The notes beneath the pieces were generated by a model, which saw nothing but the letters and a program-made list of their open reading frames with translations, was not told where the DNA came from and searched no databases. The position numbers and the translations under genes are program-made. A stretch of 64,000 nt of DNA from Chitinivorax sp. PXF-14. Its GTDB lineage: Bacteria; Pseudomonadota; Gammaproteobacteria; Burkholderiales; SCOH01. Location of the stretch: the NCBI RefSeq assembly GCF_040812015.1, contig NZ_JBFNXJ010000009.1:124001-188000 (forward strand), read 5' to 3'. Of the stretch, positions 53,301 through 63,319 are shown one piece after another. Numbering within the stretch: position 1 is the stretch's first letter; every line of letters begins with the position of its first letter.

Positions 53301-56300
53301 TCTCCGAGGCCATCGCACAGCTGGACATGATGTTCATCTCGCTGACAGCCAAACTTGCACCGGCCCCCGCTCCCGAGCTCGTCGCCAAGCTGGAGGAAAT
53401 CGCAGAGCATTTGCGCAAGCATGACGTTGCCGAGCCAGCACAGCCACCACTCGTCGTTGCGCCACCGGTCGATGAACTCGATATCGACCTGGACCTCGAT
53501 CCTGACCTGCTGCCCGACGAGTTGCCCGTACTGGAACTGAGTGCGGAACCGGTCGTTGCACCACCCGCTTTCGACCTGCCAACGCTAGTTGTCGAAGAGG
53601 CGCCGAGCGCGGAGGGTGAGTTCCTTCTCACCGCCCCCTCGGAAGAAGTGGCGCCCGTCGTCGAAATACCGCAGCTCGAAGAAATTTCGCTCAGCTTTGA
53701 TGATGAGCCAGCATTTCCCGAAGTCGATACGGGAGGCATCGTACTTGAAGTGGAGCCTTTCGCCACGACAGAGCCGGAAGAATTTCAGGCTGCGGCCGCC
53801 CTACCTGATACCGAAGCGCTGGATAGCGATATCGAGCTTATCGAAGAACCTATTTTGCTCGAGGCCCCGGTCAGCGAAGCCGTATCGCATGACGAAGCGC
53901 CCACCATGCCTGTGGTTGAAGGCCTGGAGACCGCAGAAGATACACTGCTGATGCCGCACCATACCGGCGAGCTTAGCAGTGACGAAGTGGACTTGATCGT
54001 CGATCTACCGGAAGAGCCGGCAAGTGTTTCGCTGCCTGAGCCCGCACTGGCTGAGTCGATCGAGTCCGTCGTGGATATCGGACTGACCGACGAGATCATG
54101 CCTTTCGTCGAGCAGGCACCAGAGCCCGAAGCGGCCTACCAGCCGAGTCAGCCAGTCGAGGTGGCGCAGGGCGAGGCCACGGCCGAAACTGCAATCTCGG
54201 TTCAGGATGACATCGACGAGCAATTACTGCCGGTCTTCCTGGAAGAAGTCAACGACCTGCAGCCCCAGATCAGCAAGGTACTGCGCGACTGGCGCGCAGA
54301 CCCGGCAGCATACGAGCAGTCCAAATCGCTGCAGCGCCTGCTGCATACGCTGAAGGGCAGCGCCCGTATGAGCGGCGCGATGCGTTTGGGCGAAGCCACG
54401 CACAACCTGGAAACGCTGGTTATCGGCCTACAGGACGCCGCTCCCACGCCGGAACAGTTCGATGATCTGGAAGCGGATTTCGACGTCGTCAATGAATTGA
54501 TTGATGTTCTGCAGGGCAAACCTGAGGTTGAAACGCCGGAATCGGTCGTTGCCCAGTCCGTCGCCGCAGCAGGCAATCTGGCCATGCCAGCGGCGCCAAT
54601 GGGGCTGGTCGATGCAGATGCAGCCAAATCCAGCCTGCGGGTTCGCGCAGACCTGGTGGACCGCCTGGTGAACCAGGCCGGTGAAGTCGCCATCGCACGC
54701 TCTCGCATGGAGGCGGAAATGCTGGCCCTGAAGGGCTCGCTGCTTGACCTCACCGACAACGTGACCCGCCTGCGTTCGCAATTGCGCGAGATCGAAATCC
54801 AGGCAGAAAGCCAGATGCAGTCTCGGATGACGCACCTGCATACGGCTGACGATCAGTTCGACCCGCTGGAGTTCGACCGCTTCACGCGTCTGCAAGAACT
54901 CACGCGCTTCATGGCCGAGAGCGTCAACGACGTTGCCACCATCCAGCACAACCTGCTCAAGAACCTGGATGAAACCGAAGCAGCGTTGCTGGCCCAAGGA
55001 CGCATGACCAAGGATCTGCAGCAGGAGCTGATGCGGATTCGCATGGTTCCGTTCTCCAGCATGGCGGAGCGGCTGTACCGCATCGTACGCCAGACGGGCA
55101 AAGAGGTCGGCAAGAAGGTCAATCTGGAAATCCGCGGTGGCCGCGTCGAAATCGACCGCTCGATGCTGGAGAAAATGACGTCACCGTTCGAGCACATGCT
55201 GCGTAACGCGATCGACCACGGCCTCGAGAGCCGCGAAAACCGCCTGAATGCCGGCAAGCCGGAAGTCGGCGAGATTTCTCTCGATCTCAAGCAGGAGGGC
55301 AACGAGCTGGTACTGACGCTGGCAGATGACGGCGCGGGCCTGAACCTTGCCAGGATTCGTGAAAAAGCTATCAGCAAAGGCTTGCTCAACACGGACGAGC
55401 CGATCACCGACGAACAGGTGATGTACCAGATCTTCGAGCCCGGATTCTCCACGGCCGACTCGGTAAGCCAGCTGTCCGGCCGCGGGATCGGGATGGATGT
55501 GGTCAAGAACGAAATCTCCGATCTTGGCGGCCGCATCCAGCTGGATTCCGAATCCGGCAAGGGAACACGCTTCACGATTCACCTGCCCCTGACGCTGGCA
55601 GTCACACAGACCGTACTGGTCACGGCTGCCGGCAAGAAGTATGCGATTCCGTCGGTGATGGTGGAGCAAGTCCAGGAGCTGAAGCTCCTCGACCTTGAGA
55701 AGCTGTACGAGCAGAAGAAGATCGTTTGGATGGGTAACGACTACCCGTTCACCTACCTGCCGCGCCTACTAGGCAATCCGGAGCACCAGCCGGAGAGCAA
55801 GCGCTACAGTACGGTCGTGCTGCTGCGCAGCGGTAACCAGCGTATTGCCTTGCATGTGGATGACCTGGTGAAGAACCAGGAAGTGGTGGTCAAGAATATC
55901 GGCCCGCAACTGGCACGGGTGCCCGGCATTGCAGGCGCCACCGTGCTGGGTAATGGCGACATCGTCCTGATCCTGAACCCGCTGCTGCTCGTCAACCGGG
56001 TCGACAGCGTCAACGCCGAAGCAGCGGCCAGCGCCAAAGCGCCGGTGCAGGCGCAACCTGATGCCTTGAGCATGGTACCCGTCATCATGGTGGTCGATGA
56101 CTCGCTGACGGTGCGCAAGATATCGGGTCGTCTGCTCACCCGAGAAGGTTATCAGGTCGTTACCGCCAAGGACGGGGTCGATGCCTTGCAGCAAATTCAG
56201 GACGTCGTGCCCGACGTCATGCTGGTCGACATCGAGATGCCGCGCATGGATGGCTTCGAACTGACGCGGCACATTCGCACCGACGAGAAGACACGACATA

Positions 56301-56461
56301 TCCCCATCGTCATGATCACCTCGCGCACGGCCGAAAAGCACCGCAATTACGCGCTGGAACTAGGCGTGAACGTCTACCTGGGCAAGCCTTACCAGGAAGA
56401 GGAGCTGCTCGGTCATATTGAGCGCTTTGTTGCGCACAAGAAGGCTCGGCAGCAAACCTGA
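50354..56461 (+). CDS. chpA: ChpA/PilL hybrid histidine kinase of the Pil-Chp system
   Basis: A 2035-aa CheA-type kinase. Five Hpt-like units are visible: HQVTG (H51), RQIAG (R484, no His), HTLKG (H719), HTLCG (H940) and HTLKG (H1331). Acidic, Pro/Glu-rich linkers separate them, mainly about 800-900 and 1040-1280. A CheA dimerisation/ATPase core follows (NAIDHGLESRENR, LADDGAGLN, GRGIGMDVVKNEI), then a CheW-like domain and a C-terminal receiver with D1959 in MLVDIEMPRMDG. Pseudomonas ChpA has about 2470 aa and eight phosphotransfer units, so this one is shorter. It phosphorylates PilG/PilH. No CheR/CheB-type gene follows. Confidence 0.95.
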   Translation: MSVHSEFDVGSLVWVKGEIDQALSRAGDCLTQYREAQSDTSQLKFCRTHLHQVTGALQMVGLDGAARFAEEVELAVASLEKGESEPTQAHLAAVSEAMAATSRYLEALINGAPDMPLRLFPEYEKLKEVRGVSKYSASELFFPSVDAFQLPANSSPAADGDLPQIVRAQRSRFELGLLKWLRGTDDGLTIMAQTLKAIEAAVRSPRQRTFWWTAGGLVEAISKRAIAVDYTAKQLFARINIQMRRLAEGSQTVADRLQRDILYYIARAEGDAESVQAIKQSFALDELLPAAVTVESGDTATRQKAAREMRELLGQAKDTWVRVTGGHPDRLPALQDNLVSLREKSAPFADVQGLNQFLHALSEGIGGLSHQAISDNQALDVATAFLLLDSICERPNTLPPELPSQLDAMSRRLQALNNPALAAEPLPELPHLDQLAQDAQAKMLQAQLMHEIQVNLQQIEQVLDGFFRDHAKRNELAGLAPYFRQIAGALSISGLDDAVEIVKWSQESTARYEDEAYPVDGNELEILAEALSTLGFYIDAVSNDRSNRDAIIAPVLRRLRGETETTTQPVTAEASVETEVNQQKQQAQELLETLRDNPEDAAAQQQLKDTLQSLQQNADLIADNALGQQSSAALSALKEAEGKPIEAFVAAVAEIVGEKPIEPAAKPAPVSDEAVDQELLEVYLEEAVEVLSNIGSNANTIKTNPRDKEALTVIRRSFHTLKGSGRMVGLNHLGEVAWSVEQVMNKWLQDDLAATSALLQLIDMAQSQFAKWIGELKDHGSASVEASSIHALAEALKRGEEASEAPTMPPESAAAAELAVADHTEDITPEAAIPELQLVSELVPPVLEPEQEALPTLELLAEEAPLAEAPAVEESVGVASIEAAVESDDLQIGDVTISPVLFDIFINEASRYLATLHEQQALLVQHPHLPVDERFLHAAHTLCGISRTAGFVDMGELGYRLEMCLQAQMKSPERLTEDDQATFSEAIAQLDMMFISLTAKLAPAPAPELVAKLEEIAEHLRKHDVAEPAQPPLVVAPPVDELDIDLDLDPDLLPDELPVLELSAEPVVAPPAFDLPTLVVEEAPSAEGEFLLTAPSEEVAPVVEIPQLEEISLSFDDEPAFPEVDTGGIVLEVEPFATTEPEEFQAAAALPDTEALDSDIELIEEPILLEAPVSEAVSHDEAPTMPVVEGLETAEDTLLMPHHTGELSSDEVDLIVDLPEEPASVSLPEPALAESIESVVDIGLTDEIMPFVEQAPEPEAAYQPSQPVEVAQGEATAETAISVQDDIDEQLLPVFLEEVNDLQPQISKVLRDWRADPAAYEQSKSLQRLLHTLKGSARMSGAMRLGEATHNLETLVIGLQDAAPTPEQFDDLEADFDVVNELIDVLQGKPEVETPESVVAQSVAAAGNLAMPAAPMGLVDADAAKSSLRVRADLVDRLVNQAGEVAIARSRMEAEMLALKGSLLDLTDNVTRLRSQLREIEIQAESQMQSRMTHLHTADDQFDPLEFDRFTRLQELTRFMAESVNDVATIQHNLLKNLDETEAALLAQGRMTKDLQQELMRIRMVPFSSMAERLYRIVRQTGKEVGKKVNLEIRGGRVEIDRSMLEKMTSPFEHMLRNAIDHGLESRENRLNAGKPEVGEISLDLKQEGNELVLTLADDGAGLNLARIREKAISKGLLNTDEPITDEQVMYQIFEPGFSTADSVSQLSGRGIGMDVVKNEISDLGGRIQLDSESGKGTRFTIHLPLTLAVTQTVLVTAAGKKYAIPSVMVEQVQELKLLDLEKLYEQKKIVWMGNDYPFTYLPRLLGNPEHQPESKRYSTVVLLRSGNQRIALHVDDLVKNQEVVVKNIGPQLARVPGIAGATVLGNGDIVLILNPLLLVNRVDSVNAEAAASAKAPVQAQPDALSMVPVIMVVDDSLTVRKISGRLLTREGYQVVTAKDGVDALQQIQDVVPDVMLVDIEMPRMDGFELTRHIRTDEKTRHIPIVMITSRTAEKHRNYALELGVNVYLGKPYQEEELLGHIERFVAHKKARQQT

Positions 56462-56480
56462 TCCTTGGAGACGAGGATAC

Positions 56481-56514
56481 AAAAAGGGCGATGAATGATT
56501 TCATCGCCCTTTTT
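56481..56514. terminator. Terminator of the Pil-Chp operon
   Basis: AAAAAGGGCGATGAA (56481-56495), loop TGAT, TTCATCGCCCTTTTT (56500-56514), a perfect 15-bp stem. A- and T-rich ends on both sides allow it to work for fba on the other strand as well. Confidence 0.96.
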
Positions 56515-56589
56515 GCTATGCCGTTATTACCCACCTCAACCTGTGGCAGCACTTGTCATGCTGCCGCCCGTCTCCGGCGTGGGTAACCG

Positions 56590-57654
56590 TTACTTCACGA
56601 TCTGCGTCAGTTCGCCCTTGGCATAGCGTTCGAACATCTGCTCAAGGCTGACCGGCTTAATCTTCGATGCCTGGCCAGCGGCACCAAATGCCTCATAGCG
56701 GGCAATGCAGATATCACGCATGGCAGTCACGGTTTCCTTCAAGTACTTGCGCGGATCAAACTCGCTCTTGTGCTGCGCCAGGAAGCGGCGGATTGCACCA
56801 GTCGATGCGAGGCGAAGGTCTGTATCGATATTGACCTTGCGCACGCCGTGCTTGATCCCCTCAACGATTTCTTCGACCGGCACGCCATAGGTCTCGGGAA
56901 TCTCGCCGCCATTCTCATTGATCACCTTCAACCACTCTTGCGGCACGCTGGAGGAACCATGCATGACCAGATGCGTGTTGGGGACCCGGGCATGGATTTC
57001 CTTGATACGACCGATCGCCAGAATGTCACCGGTCGGGGGGCGTGTAAACTTGTAAGCGCCATGGCTGGTGCCGATCGCAATAGCTAGGGCATCGACACCC
57101 GTATCCTTGACGAAACGTGCAGCCTCTTCCGGGTCGGTCAGCAGTTGGCTGTGATCGAGCTTGCCTTCGGCGCCCACGCCATCTTCTTCGCCCGCCATGC
57201 CGGTTTCCAGGCTGCCCAGGCAACCGATCTCACCTTCGACGCTGACGCCGCAAGCATGCGCCATCTCCACCACACGACGCGTTACCGAGACATTGTAGTC
57301 ATAGTCAGTCGGCGTCTTGCCATCTTCGCCCAGCGAGCCGTCCATCATGACTGAGCTGAAACCCAGCTGAATCGAACGCTGGCATATGGCAGGGCTGGTG
57401 CCGTGGTCCTGATGCATCACCACCGGGATATGCGGGAATTCCTCGACTGCCGCCAGAATCAGGTGGCGCAGGAATGGTGCGCCGGCGTACTTACGCGCGC
57501 CGGCCGATGCTTGAACGATGACGGGGGCGTCGACCTTGTCTGCCGCCTCCATGATCGCACGCATCTGTTCCAGGTTGTTGACGTTGAATGCCGGCAGGCC
57601 ATAACCGAACTCGGCGGCATGGTCCAGCAATTGACGCATGGAAACGAGTGCCAT
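56590..57654 (-). CDS. fba: Fructose-bisphosphate aldolase, class II
   Basis: A 354-aa zinc aldolase from ATG 57654 ([15 protein letters not shown]), with GGAGAG upstream. Metal and catalytic segments: [65 protein letters not shown] and [11 protein letters not shown]. The CbbA-like insertion ([17 protein letters not shown]) marks the Calvin-cycle subtype used by many betaproteobacteria in glycolysis too. It follows pgk by 73 bp. Confidence 0.97.
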   Translation of the reverse strand: MALVSMRQLLDHAAEFGYGLPAFNVNNLEQMRAIMEAADKVDAPVIVQASAGARKYAGAPFLRHLILAAVEEFPHIPVVMHQDHGTSPAICQRSIQLGFSSVMMDGSLGEDGKTPTDYDYNVSVTRRVVEMAHACGVSVEGEIGCLGSLETGMAGEEDGVGAEGKLDHSQLLTDPEEAARFVKDTGVDALAIAIGTSHGAYKFTRPPTGDILAIGRIKEIHARVPNTHLVMHGSSSVPQEWLKVINENGGEIPETYGVPVEEIVEGIKHGVRKVNIDTDLRLASTGAIRRFLAQHKSEFDPRKYLKETVTAMRDICIARYEAFGAAGQASKIKPVSLEQMFERYAKGELTQIVK

Positions 57655-57727
57655 GATTGAACTCTCCAGAAATTGAATCTTCTTGTTTAACTGTAGTTTG
57701 CCGACCGCCACTCAGGCAGTCGTGCGC

Positions 57728-58909
57728 TTAACCGTTTGCGCGAGATTCGAGCACTTCGACTGCCGGTAATACCTTGCCCTCGAGGAATTCAAGGAATGCG
57801 CCGCCCCCGGTCGAGATATAGCTGATCTGCTCGGTAATGCCGTACTTCGCAATGGCTGCCAGCGTATCACCACCACCGGCGATCGAAAACGCCTTGCTGT
57901 TGGCAATGGCGTGGGCCAGCGTTTTGGTCCCCTCGCCAAACTGGTCGAATTCGAATACGCCGACCGGGCCGTTCCAGACAACAGTCCCGGCCTTGGCGAT
58001 CAGGTCTGCCAGCTGACTGGCGGACTGCGGACCAATGTCGAGAATCATGTCGTCAGCCTCAACCTCGACGAGCGACTTCTGGGTGGCCACAGCCGTTTCG
58101 GCAAACTCCTTGGCGCAGACCACGTCAGAGGGCAGCGGCACATCGCCACCGCGCGCGCGCAGCTTGCCGATCACAGTCTTGGCAGCATCAAGCAGGTCAG
58201 GCTCAGCCAACGACTTGCCAATCTGCTTGCCCTCCGCCAGCAGGAAGGTGTTGGCGATGCCGCCACCGACGATGAGCTGGTCAACCTTGTCGGCAAGCGA
58301 TTCGAGGATCGTCAGCTTAGTCGATACCTTGGAGCCCGCGACGATCGCTACCAGCGGCCGCGCCGGTTGGGCCAGCGCCTTGCCCAAGGCATCGAGTTCA
58401 GCCGCCATGAGGATACCGGCGCATGCAACCGGGGCGAACTTGGCTACGGCGTAAGTCGACGCCTCGGCGCGGTGTGAAGTCCCGAAAGCATCATGCACGA
58501 ACACATCGCACAGCTTGGCGTAGGCTTGTCCGAGCTCATTCTTGTTCTTCTTTTCGCCAACGTTACAACGTACGTTTTCCAGCATGGCCACGTCGCCCGC
58601 TTGTATCACCAGCCCCTTTTCCTGCCAGTCGGCCACAACCGGCACGGCCTTGCCCAACAGCTCGGACAGACGAGCCGCAACCGGCTTGAGCGTGTCTTCT
58701 TCACTCAGCTCGCCTTCGGTCGGACGGCCGAGATGGGTCATCAGGATCACGGCGGCGCCGGCCTTCAATGCATGCTCAATCGATGGCAGCGACGCACGAA
58801 TACGCGTGTCATCGCCGATCACGCCGTTCTTTACCGGCACATTCATGTCGACGCGAATCAGCACGCGCTTGCCCGCCAGGTCGAGGTCAGTCAGTTTGCG
58901 AAAATTCAT
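57728..58909 (-). CDS. pgk: Phosphoglycerate kinase
   Basis: A 393-aa enzyme transferring phosphate between 1,3-bisphosphoglycerate and [61 protein letters not shown] and the nucleotide motif [17 protein letters not shown] are all present. [13 protein letters not shown] is the C-terminal glycine loop. Standard length. It lies between gap and fba in one transcriptional direction, but a terminator-like hairpin separates it from gap. Confidence 0.98.
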   Translation of the reverse strand: MNFRKLTDLDLAGKRVLIRVDMNVPVKNGVIGDDTRIRASLPSIEHALKAGAAVILMTHLGRPTEGELSEEDTLKPVAARLSELLGKAVPVVADWQEKGLVIQAGDVAMLENVRCNVGEKKNKNELGQAYAKLCDVFVHDAFGTSHRAEASTYAVAKFAPVACAGILMAAELDALGKALAQPARPLVAIVAGSKVSTKLTILESLADKVDQLIVGGGIANTFLLAEGKQIGKSLAEPDLLDAAKTVIGKLRARGGDVPLPSDVVCAKEFAETAVATQKSLVEVEADDMILDIGPQSASQLADLIAKAGTVVWNGPVGVFEFDQFGEGTKTLAHAIANSKAFSIAGGGDTLAAIAKYGITEQISYISTGGGAFLEFLEGKVLPAVEVLESRANG

Positions 58910-59087
58910 AGGGGCTCCATCTGGATTTGAAATTGCTTGTCGATTTCCGTGGGGATTCGGTTACTTACCGCACCAGGCCGGCATTCGGTCGCTGTGCGGC
59001 AGGCAGAAATTGTGTGCTCGACCAGAACGGCATCTTCCGACCGGGAGCGGCTCAATGGCCCAACTGCGTATTTTACCCGCAAAACAA

Positions 59088-59112
59088 AGGGAGCCGGCGA
59101 TCCGGGCTCCCT
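59088..59112 (-). terminator. Terminator after gap
   Basis: AGGGAGCC (59088-59095) and GGCTCCCT (59105-59112), loop of 9 nt. On the minus strand it follows the gap stop (59143) and is trailed by TTGTTTT, so pgk and fba probably also have their own promoter in 58910-59087, for which I see no strong match. Confidence 0.8.
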
Positions 59113-59142
59113 CTGTTCCCACGCTGACCGGAAACAGCCAGT

Positions 59143-60162
59143 TTACTTGGCTTCCATCATTGCCTTGGCTGTGTTCAGCATCTGGCAGGAGAAGCCCCAT
59201 TCATTGTCATACCACGACGACACCTTAATTAGGTTGCCATCCATGACCTTGGTGAGCGTCGAATCAAAGATCGATGCTTCGCTGGTATGATTGAAGTCGA
59301 TCGACACCAACGGCAGGTCGTTGTAACCCAACACCCCCTTCAGCTCACCTTCGGACGCATCCTTGAGGATGGCGTTGACCTCTTCCTTGGTAGTTGAACG
59401 AGAAGCGACAAAGCTCAGATCAACCATCGACACATTGATGGTCGGCACGCGCAGGGCATAGCCGTCGAGCTTGCCATTGAGCTCAGGCAGTACCAAGCCA
59501 ACAGCCGATGCAGCACCGGTCTTGGTAGGAATGATCGATTGAGTAGCCGAGCGGGCGCGACGCAGGTCCTTGTGGCGCACGTCGGTCAGCACCTGATCGT
59601 TGGTGTAGGCGTGAATAGTGGTCATCAGCCCCTTCACCAGACCAAGCTTCTCGTGCAGCGGCTTGGCCAACGGCGCCAGGCAGTTCGTGGTGCAGGATGC
59701 GTTGGATACCACATTCATGTCACTGCGCAGCAAATGATGGTTCACACCGTAGACGATGGTAGCGTCCACATCCTTGTCGCCAGGTGCGGAGATCAGCACC
59801 TTCTTGGCGCCAGCATCGAGATGCGGCTGGCACTTCGCCTTGCTGGTGAAGGCGCCAGTGCACTCGAGAACGATGTCGATACCGAGGTCGCCCCAAGGCA
59901 ACTCGGCAGGATTGCGTGTAGAGAAGAACTTGATGTTGGTATCGTTGATACGCAGCCAGCTGCCATCCACATCGACCTTGACGTCTGCGTTGAAACGGCC
60001 GTGGACCGTATCAAACTTCGTCAGGTGCGCATTGGTTGCCAGGTCACCGGAAGCGTTCACGGCGACGACCTTGAACTCGTTTGTGCGATTCAACTCGTAA
60101 ATCGCGCGTAGTACGTTGCGCCCGATGCGTCCGTAACCGTTGATAGCGATGCGGATAGCCAT
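59143..60162 (-). CDS. gap: Glyceraldehyde-3-phosphate dehydrogenase, type I
   Basis: A 339-aa NAD-dependent enzyme. It begins [20 protein letters not shown], with the catalytic Cys in [17 protein letters not shown], the substrate region [13 protein letters not shown], and [13 protein letters not shown] at the end. [16 protein letters not shown] is typical of the proteobacterial GapA/GapB line. Standard length. It lies 76 bp downstream of tkt. Confidence 0.98.
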   Translation of the reverse strand: MAIRIAINGYGRIGRNVLRAIYELNRTNEFKVVAVNASGDLATNAHLTKFDTVHGRFNADVKVDVDGSWLRINDTNIKFFSTRNPAELPWGDLGIDIVLECTGAFTSKAKCQPHLDAGAKKVLISAPGDKDVDATIVYGVNHHLLRSDMNVVSNASCTTNCLAPLAKPLHEKLGLVKGLMTTIHAYTNDQVLTDVRHKDLRRARSATQSIIPTKTGAASAVGLVLPELNGKLDGYALRVPTINVSMVDLSFVASRSTTKEEVNAILKDASEGELKGVLGYNDLPLVSIDFNHTSEASIFDSTLTKVMDGNLIKVSSWYDNEWGFSCQMLNTAKAMMEAK

Positions 60163-60238
60163 GTTGGATCAATCTCCTAAAACAATAAAATAGTAATCGT
60201 TATTTTCGCCATGCCGGCTTATGCCGGCACATGCATGT

Positions 60239-62236
60239 TTATTTGCCGATCACGGTCTTGGCCGTGTTGACGACGTTATCTACGGTAAAGCCGAAGTGCT
60301 TGAACAATGCACTGGCTGGGGCCGACTCGCCGAAGCTGTCGATACCGACGACAGCGCCCTCGAGGCCGACATATTTGCGCCAGTAATCGGACACCCCGGC
60401 CTCGATCGCCACGCGCGGAACCTGCGCCAGCAAGACGGAAGCCTTGTAGGCGCCCTCCTGCTGATCGAAGACGAAAGTGGACGGCATCGACACCACGCGA
60501 GCAGCAATACCTTGGGAACTCAGGGCTTCCTGTGCCTTGAGCGCAAGCTCGACTTCAGACCCGGTCGCGATGAGCACGACATCGGGCTTGCCATTCGCAG
60601 CATCGCGCAACACATAGCCGCCGCGGCGGATGTTGGTCAGCTGGGCAGCATCGCGACTGGTGTGAGCAAGATTTTGCCGACTGAAGATCAGGCAGGTTGG
60701 GCCGCCCTGGCGCTCGATCGCCATCGCCCAGGAGACAGCCGACTCGACCGCATCGGCCGGGCGCCATACGTCCATATTAGGGATGAGGCGCAAGGTTGCG
60801 GTCTGCTCCACCGGCTGATGGGTAGGGCCATCCTCACCCAAACCGATCGAGTCGTGGGTAAACACGAAAACGGGGTTGATCTTCATCAGTGCAGCCATGC
60901 GCAACGCGTTACGCGCATATTCGCTGAACATCAGGAAGGTAGCGCCGTAAGGGCGCACGCCACCATGCAAGGTCAGGCCATTCATGATGGCTGCCATGCC
61001 AAACTCACGAACACCGTAGTACAGGTAATTGCCGCCATGTTCACGCGCAATTCCCTTGGCACCGGACCACAGCGTGAGGTTCGAGCCGGCGAGGTCGGCG
61101 GAGCCGCCAAGCAGTTCCGGCAACTTGGGGGCGTAAGCGGCGATCGCGTTCTGCGACGCCTTGCGTGTGGCGATCGTCTCGCCCTTGGCATCGACTGCGG
61201 CAATGGTTGCCTGGGCATGCTGTGCCCAGTCCGCAGGCAATTCGCCCTTCATCCGGCGCAGGAATTCCGCAGCCAGTTGCGGGTGTGTCCGCTGATAGTC
61301 GGCAAACAGGCTATTCCAGCGCGCCTCGTGGGCCGCCCCGCGAGCCTTCGCATCCCAGCCGCGATACACCTCCTGCGGAACATGGAACGGCTCGTGAGCC
61401 CAGCCGATATTGGCACGTGTTGCCGCAATTTCCGCGTCACCGAGTGGCGCGCCATGCGAGTCGTGCGTGCCGGCCTTGTTTGGCGAGCCCTGGCCGATCA
61501 CGGTCTTGCAGCAAATCATGACGGGCTTGTCGGTACTACGCTTCGCTTCGACGATGGCATCATCCAGTGCCGTGAAATCGTGGCCATCGACGTTTGGAAT
61601 CACTTTCCAGCCATAAGCCTCGAAGCGCTTTGGCGTGTCGTCGGTAAACCAGCCCTCGACGTGGCCGTCGATCGAAATCCCGTTGTCGTCATAGAAGCAG
61701 ATCAGCTTGTTCAGGCCGAGTGTGCCAGCCAGTGAGCAGGCCTCGTGGGAAATCCCTTCCATCAAACAGCCGTCGCCGAGAAACACATAGGTGTGGTGAT
61801 CGACGATGTCGAGCCCAGGCTGGTTGAACTCAGCCGCCAAGGTCTTTTCTGCAATCGCCATGCCAACCGCGTTGGCGAGGCCTTGGCCAAGCGGGCCCGT
61901 CGTCGTTTCAATGCCGGGCGCGTAACCGTACTCGGGGTGCCCCGGTGTCTTGCTGTGCATTTGGCGGAACTGCTTGAGATCGTCGATGGAGAGCTCATAG
62001 CCGGTCAGATGCAACAAGGAGTAGAGCAACATCGAGCCGTGCCCGTTCGACAGCACAAACCGGTCACGATCAAACCATCCGGGATTGCCAGGGTTGTGGC
62101 GCAGGTGATGATTCCACAGCGCCTCCGCGATATCCGCCATGCCCATCGGCATGCCAGGGTGACCGGAATTGGCCTTTTGAACAGCATCCATGGAGAGTGC
62201 ACGGATTGCGTCGGCGAGTTGCTTGCGAGTTGCCAT
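60239..62236 (-). CDS. tkt: Transketolase
   Basis: A 665-aa thiamine-diphosphate enzyme moving two-carbon units between sugar phosphates in the pentose-phosphate or Calvin pathway. Motifs: [37 protein letters not shown], the ThDP/metal site [18 protein letters not shown], and [20 protein letters not shown]. Length is standard. It is first in the tkt-gap-pgk-fba set, with a strong promoter at 62370-62398 and a leader of about 125 nt. Confidence 0.98.
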   Translation of the reverse strand: MATRKQLADAIRALSMDAVQKANSGHPGMPMGMADIAEALWNHHLRHNPGNPGWFDRDRFVLSNGHGSMLLYSLLHLTGYELSIDDLKQFRQMHSKTPGHPEYGYAPGIETTTGPLGQGLANAVGMAIAEKTLAAEFNQPGLDIVDHHTYVFLGDGCLMEGISHEACSLAGTLGLNKLICFYDDNGISIDGHVEGWFTDDTPKRFEAYGWKVIPNVDGHDFTALDDAIVEAKRSTDKPVMICCKTVIGQGSPNKAGTHDSHGAPLGDAEIAATRANIGWAHEPFHVPQEVYRGWDAKARGAAHEARWNSLFADYQRTHPQLAAEFLRRMKGELPADWAQHAQATIAAVDAKGETIATRKASQNAIAAYAPKLPELLGGSADLAGSNLTLWSGAKGIAREHGGNYLYYGVREFGMAAIMNGLTLHGGVRPYGATFLMFSEYARNALRMAALMKINPVFVFTHDSIGLGEDGPTHQPVEQTATLRLIPNMDVWRPADAVESAVSWAMAIERQGGPTCLIFSRQNLAHTSRDAAQLTNIRRGGYVLRDAANGKPDVVLIATGSEVELALKAQEALSSQGIAARVVSMPSTFVFDQQEGAYKASVLLAQVPRVAIEAGVSDYWRKYVGLEGAVVGIDSFGESAPASALFKHFGFTVDNVVNTAKTVIGK

Positions 62237-62369
62237 GTGGGGGGTTTCCTCGTTGCGCTGACGGCCGGCCGGGCTGCGCGAGATAACGCGGAACCAGCAG
62301 ATCGATGCGCCTTTTGATGCCTAGGCCCTCGATATTTTTCAATCGGCGGCCACGTGTAAAAATCCTGCA

Positions 62370-62398
62370 ATTATCGCCGACCCCGGGTGATCCGGCAA
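62370..62398 (-). promoter_or_regulatory. Predicted tkt promoter
   Basis: On the minus strand, TTGCCG (62393-62398) and GATAAT (62370-62375) are 17 bp apart. It lies in the 318-bp divergent region 62237-62554. The rest of that interval is AT-rich near 62425-62475 and probably holds the promoter of the plus-strand membrane protein, with no clear consensus. Confidence 0.7.
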
Positions 62399-62554
62399 GA
62401 AATTCCACAGAAAACATCGAGTTAACGCACTAATTGATGTTATAAAACTACGCCCTGGCAAAATATGTGTTGAATCAAGCGCAGCAGGCATTTGCAGCGC
62501 TTCGTTTATCTTCTAGCATATGAATCTGACGATCTTGTCGACAGGAATAATAGA

Positions 62555-63319
62555 ATGAGCGAATTTTCCAAGTTATCTACGCCCACGGCAGGCCTGCCCG
62601 CCCCCCATCGCGTCACGGCAGACCGGGGCTGGCACTGGCTTCTGGATGCCTTCGACAAGTTCAAGCAGCAGGCTGGGCTATGGATCGTGCTCTGGCTGAT
62701 CTATGTCATTATTCTGGCGGCCCTGAGCAGCATGACCACGATCGGCTTTGTCGGGCAGATCGTCGCCCCCATCCTGTTCGGTGGGCTGGTATTGGGATGC
62801 ACCGCGCAGGAGGAGGGCGAGGAAGTCGAGCTCGGCCATCTCTTCGCCGGCTTCAGAAAGAATACAGGTCAGCTCGCCCTGGTTGGCGTGATCAGCCTGG
62901 TGCTGTTCCTGATTGCAGCCGTCGTCGCGGTCGTGCCGCTGGCCATCATGGGCGGTACGAGCATGATCATGGGGCTGACGGCAGGCAAGGCAACAGGCAT
63001 GGCCACCGGCGCCGGGCTAGGTCTGGCCCTGGGGGCGTTGCTTGCCCTGCTGCTGTTTTTTGCCCTGATCGTCCCCATTACGATGGCAACATGGTTCGCC
63101 AGCGCGCTGGTCATGCTCAACGATGCCCAAGCATTGGATGCCATGAAGCTAAGCTTCTCGGCCTGCTGGCTGAATGTGATGCCTTTCACGGTATACGGCC
63201 TGGTGGCCCTGGTGCTCGGCGTGCTTGCCATGATTCCGCTTGGACTGGGGTTGCTGGTGCTCGGTCCAGTCCTGCTGATTTCGGGCTATACCAGCTATAG
63301 GGATGTATTCGGCGGCTAA
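62555..63319 (+). CDS. BPSS1780-family membrane protein
   Basis: A 254-aa inner-membrane protein from ATG 62555 (MSEFSKLSTPTAGLPA), preceded by AGGA. It contains VTADRGWHWLLDAFDKFKQQ, typical of the family, then about five to six helices including WIVLWLIYVIILAALS, LALVGVISLVLFLIAAVVAV and LGALLALLLFFALIVPITM, and WFASALVMLNDAQALDAMKL. Members are widespread in betaproteobacteria and uncharacterised. Its stop abuts the convergent TPR gene with no gap. Confidence 0.9.
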   Translation: MSEFSKLSTPTAGLPAPHRVTADRGWHWLLDAFDKFKQQAGLWIVLWLIYVIILAALSSMTTIGFVGQIVAPILFGGLVLGCTAQEEGEEVELGHLFAGFRKNTGQLALVGVISLVLFLIAAVVAVVPLAIMGGTSMIMGLTAGKATGMATGAGLGLALGALLALLLFFALIVPITMATWFASALVMLNDAQALDAMKLSFSACWLNVMPFTVYGLVALVLGVLAMIPLGLGLLVLGPVLLISGYTSYRDVFGG

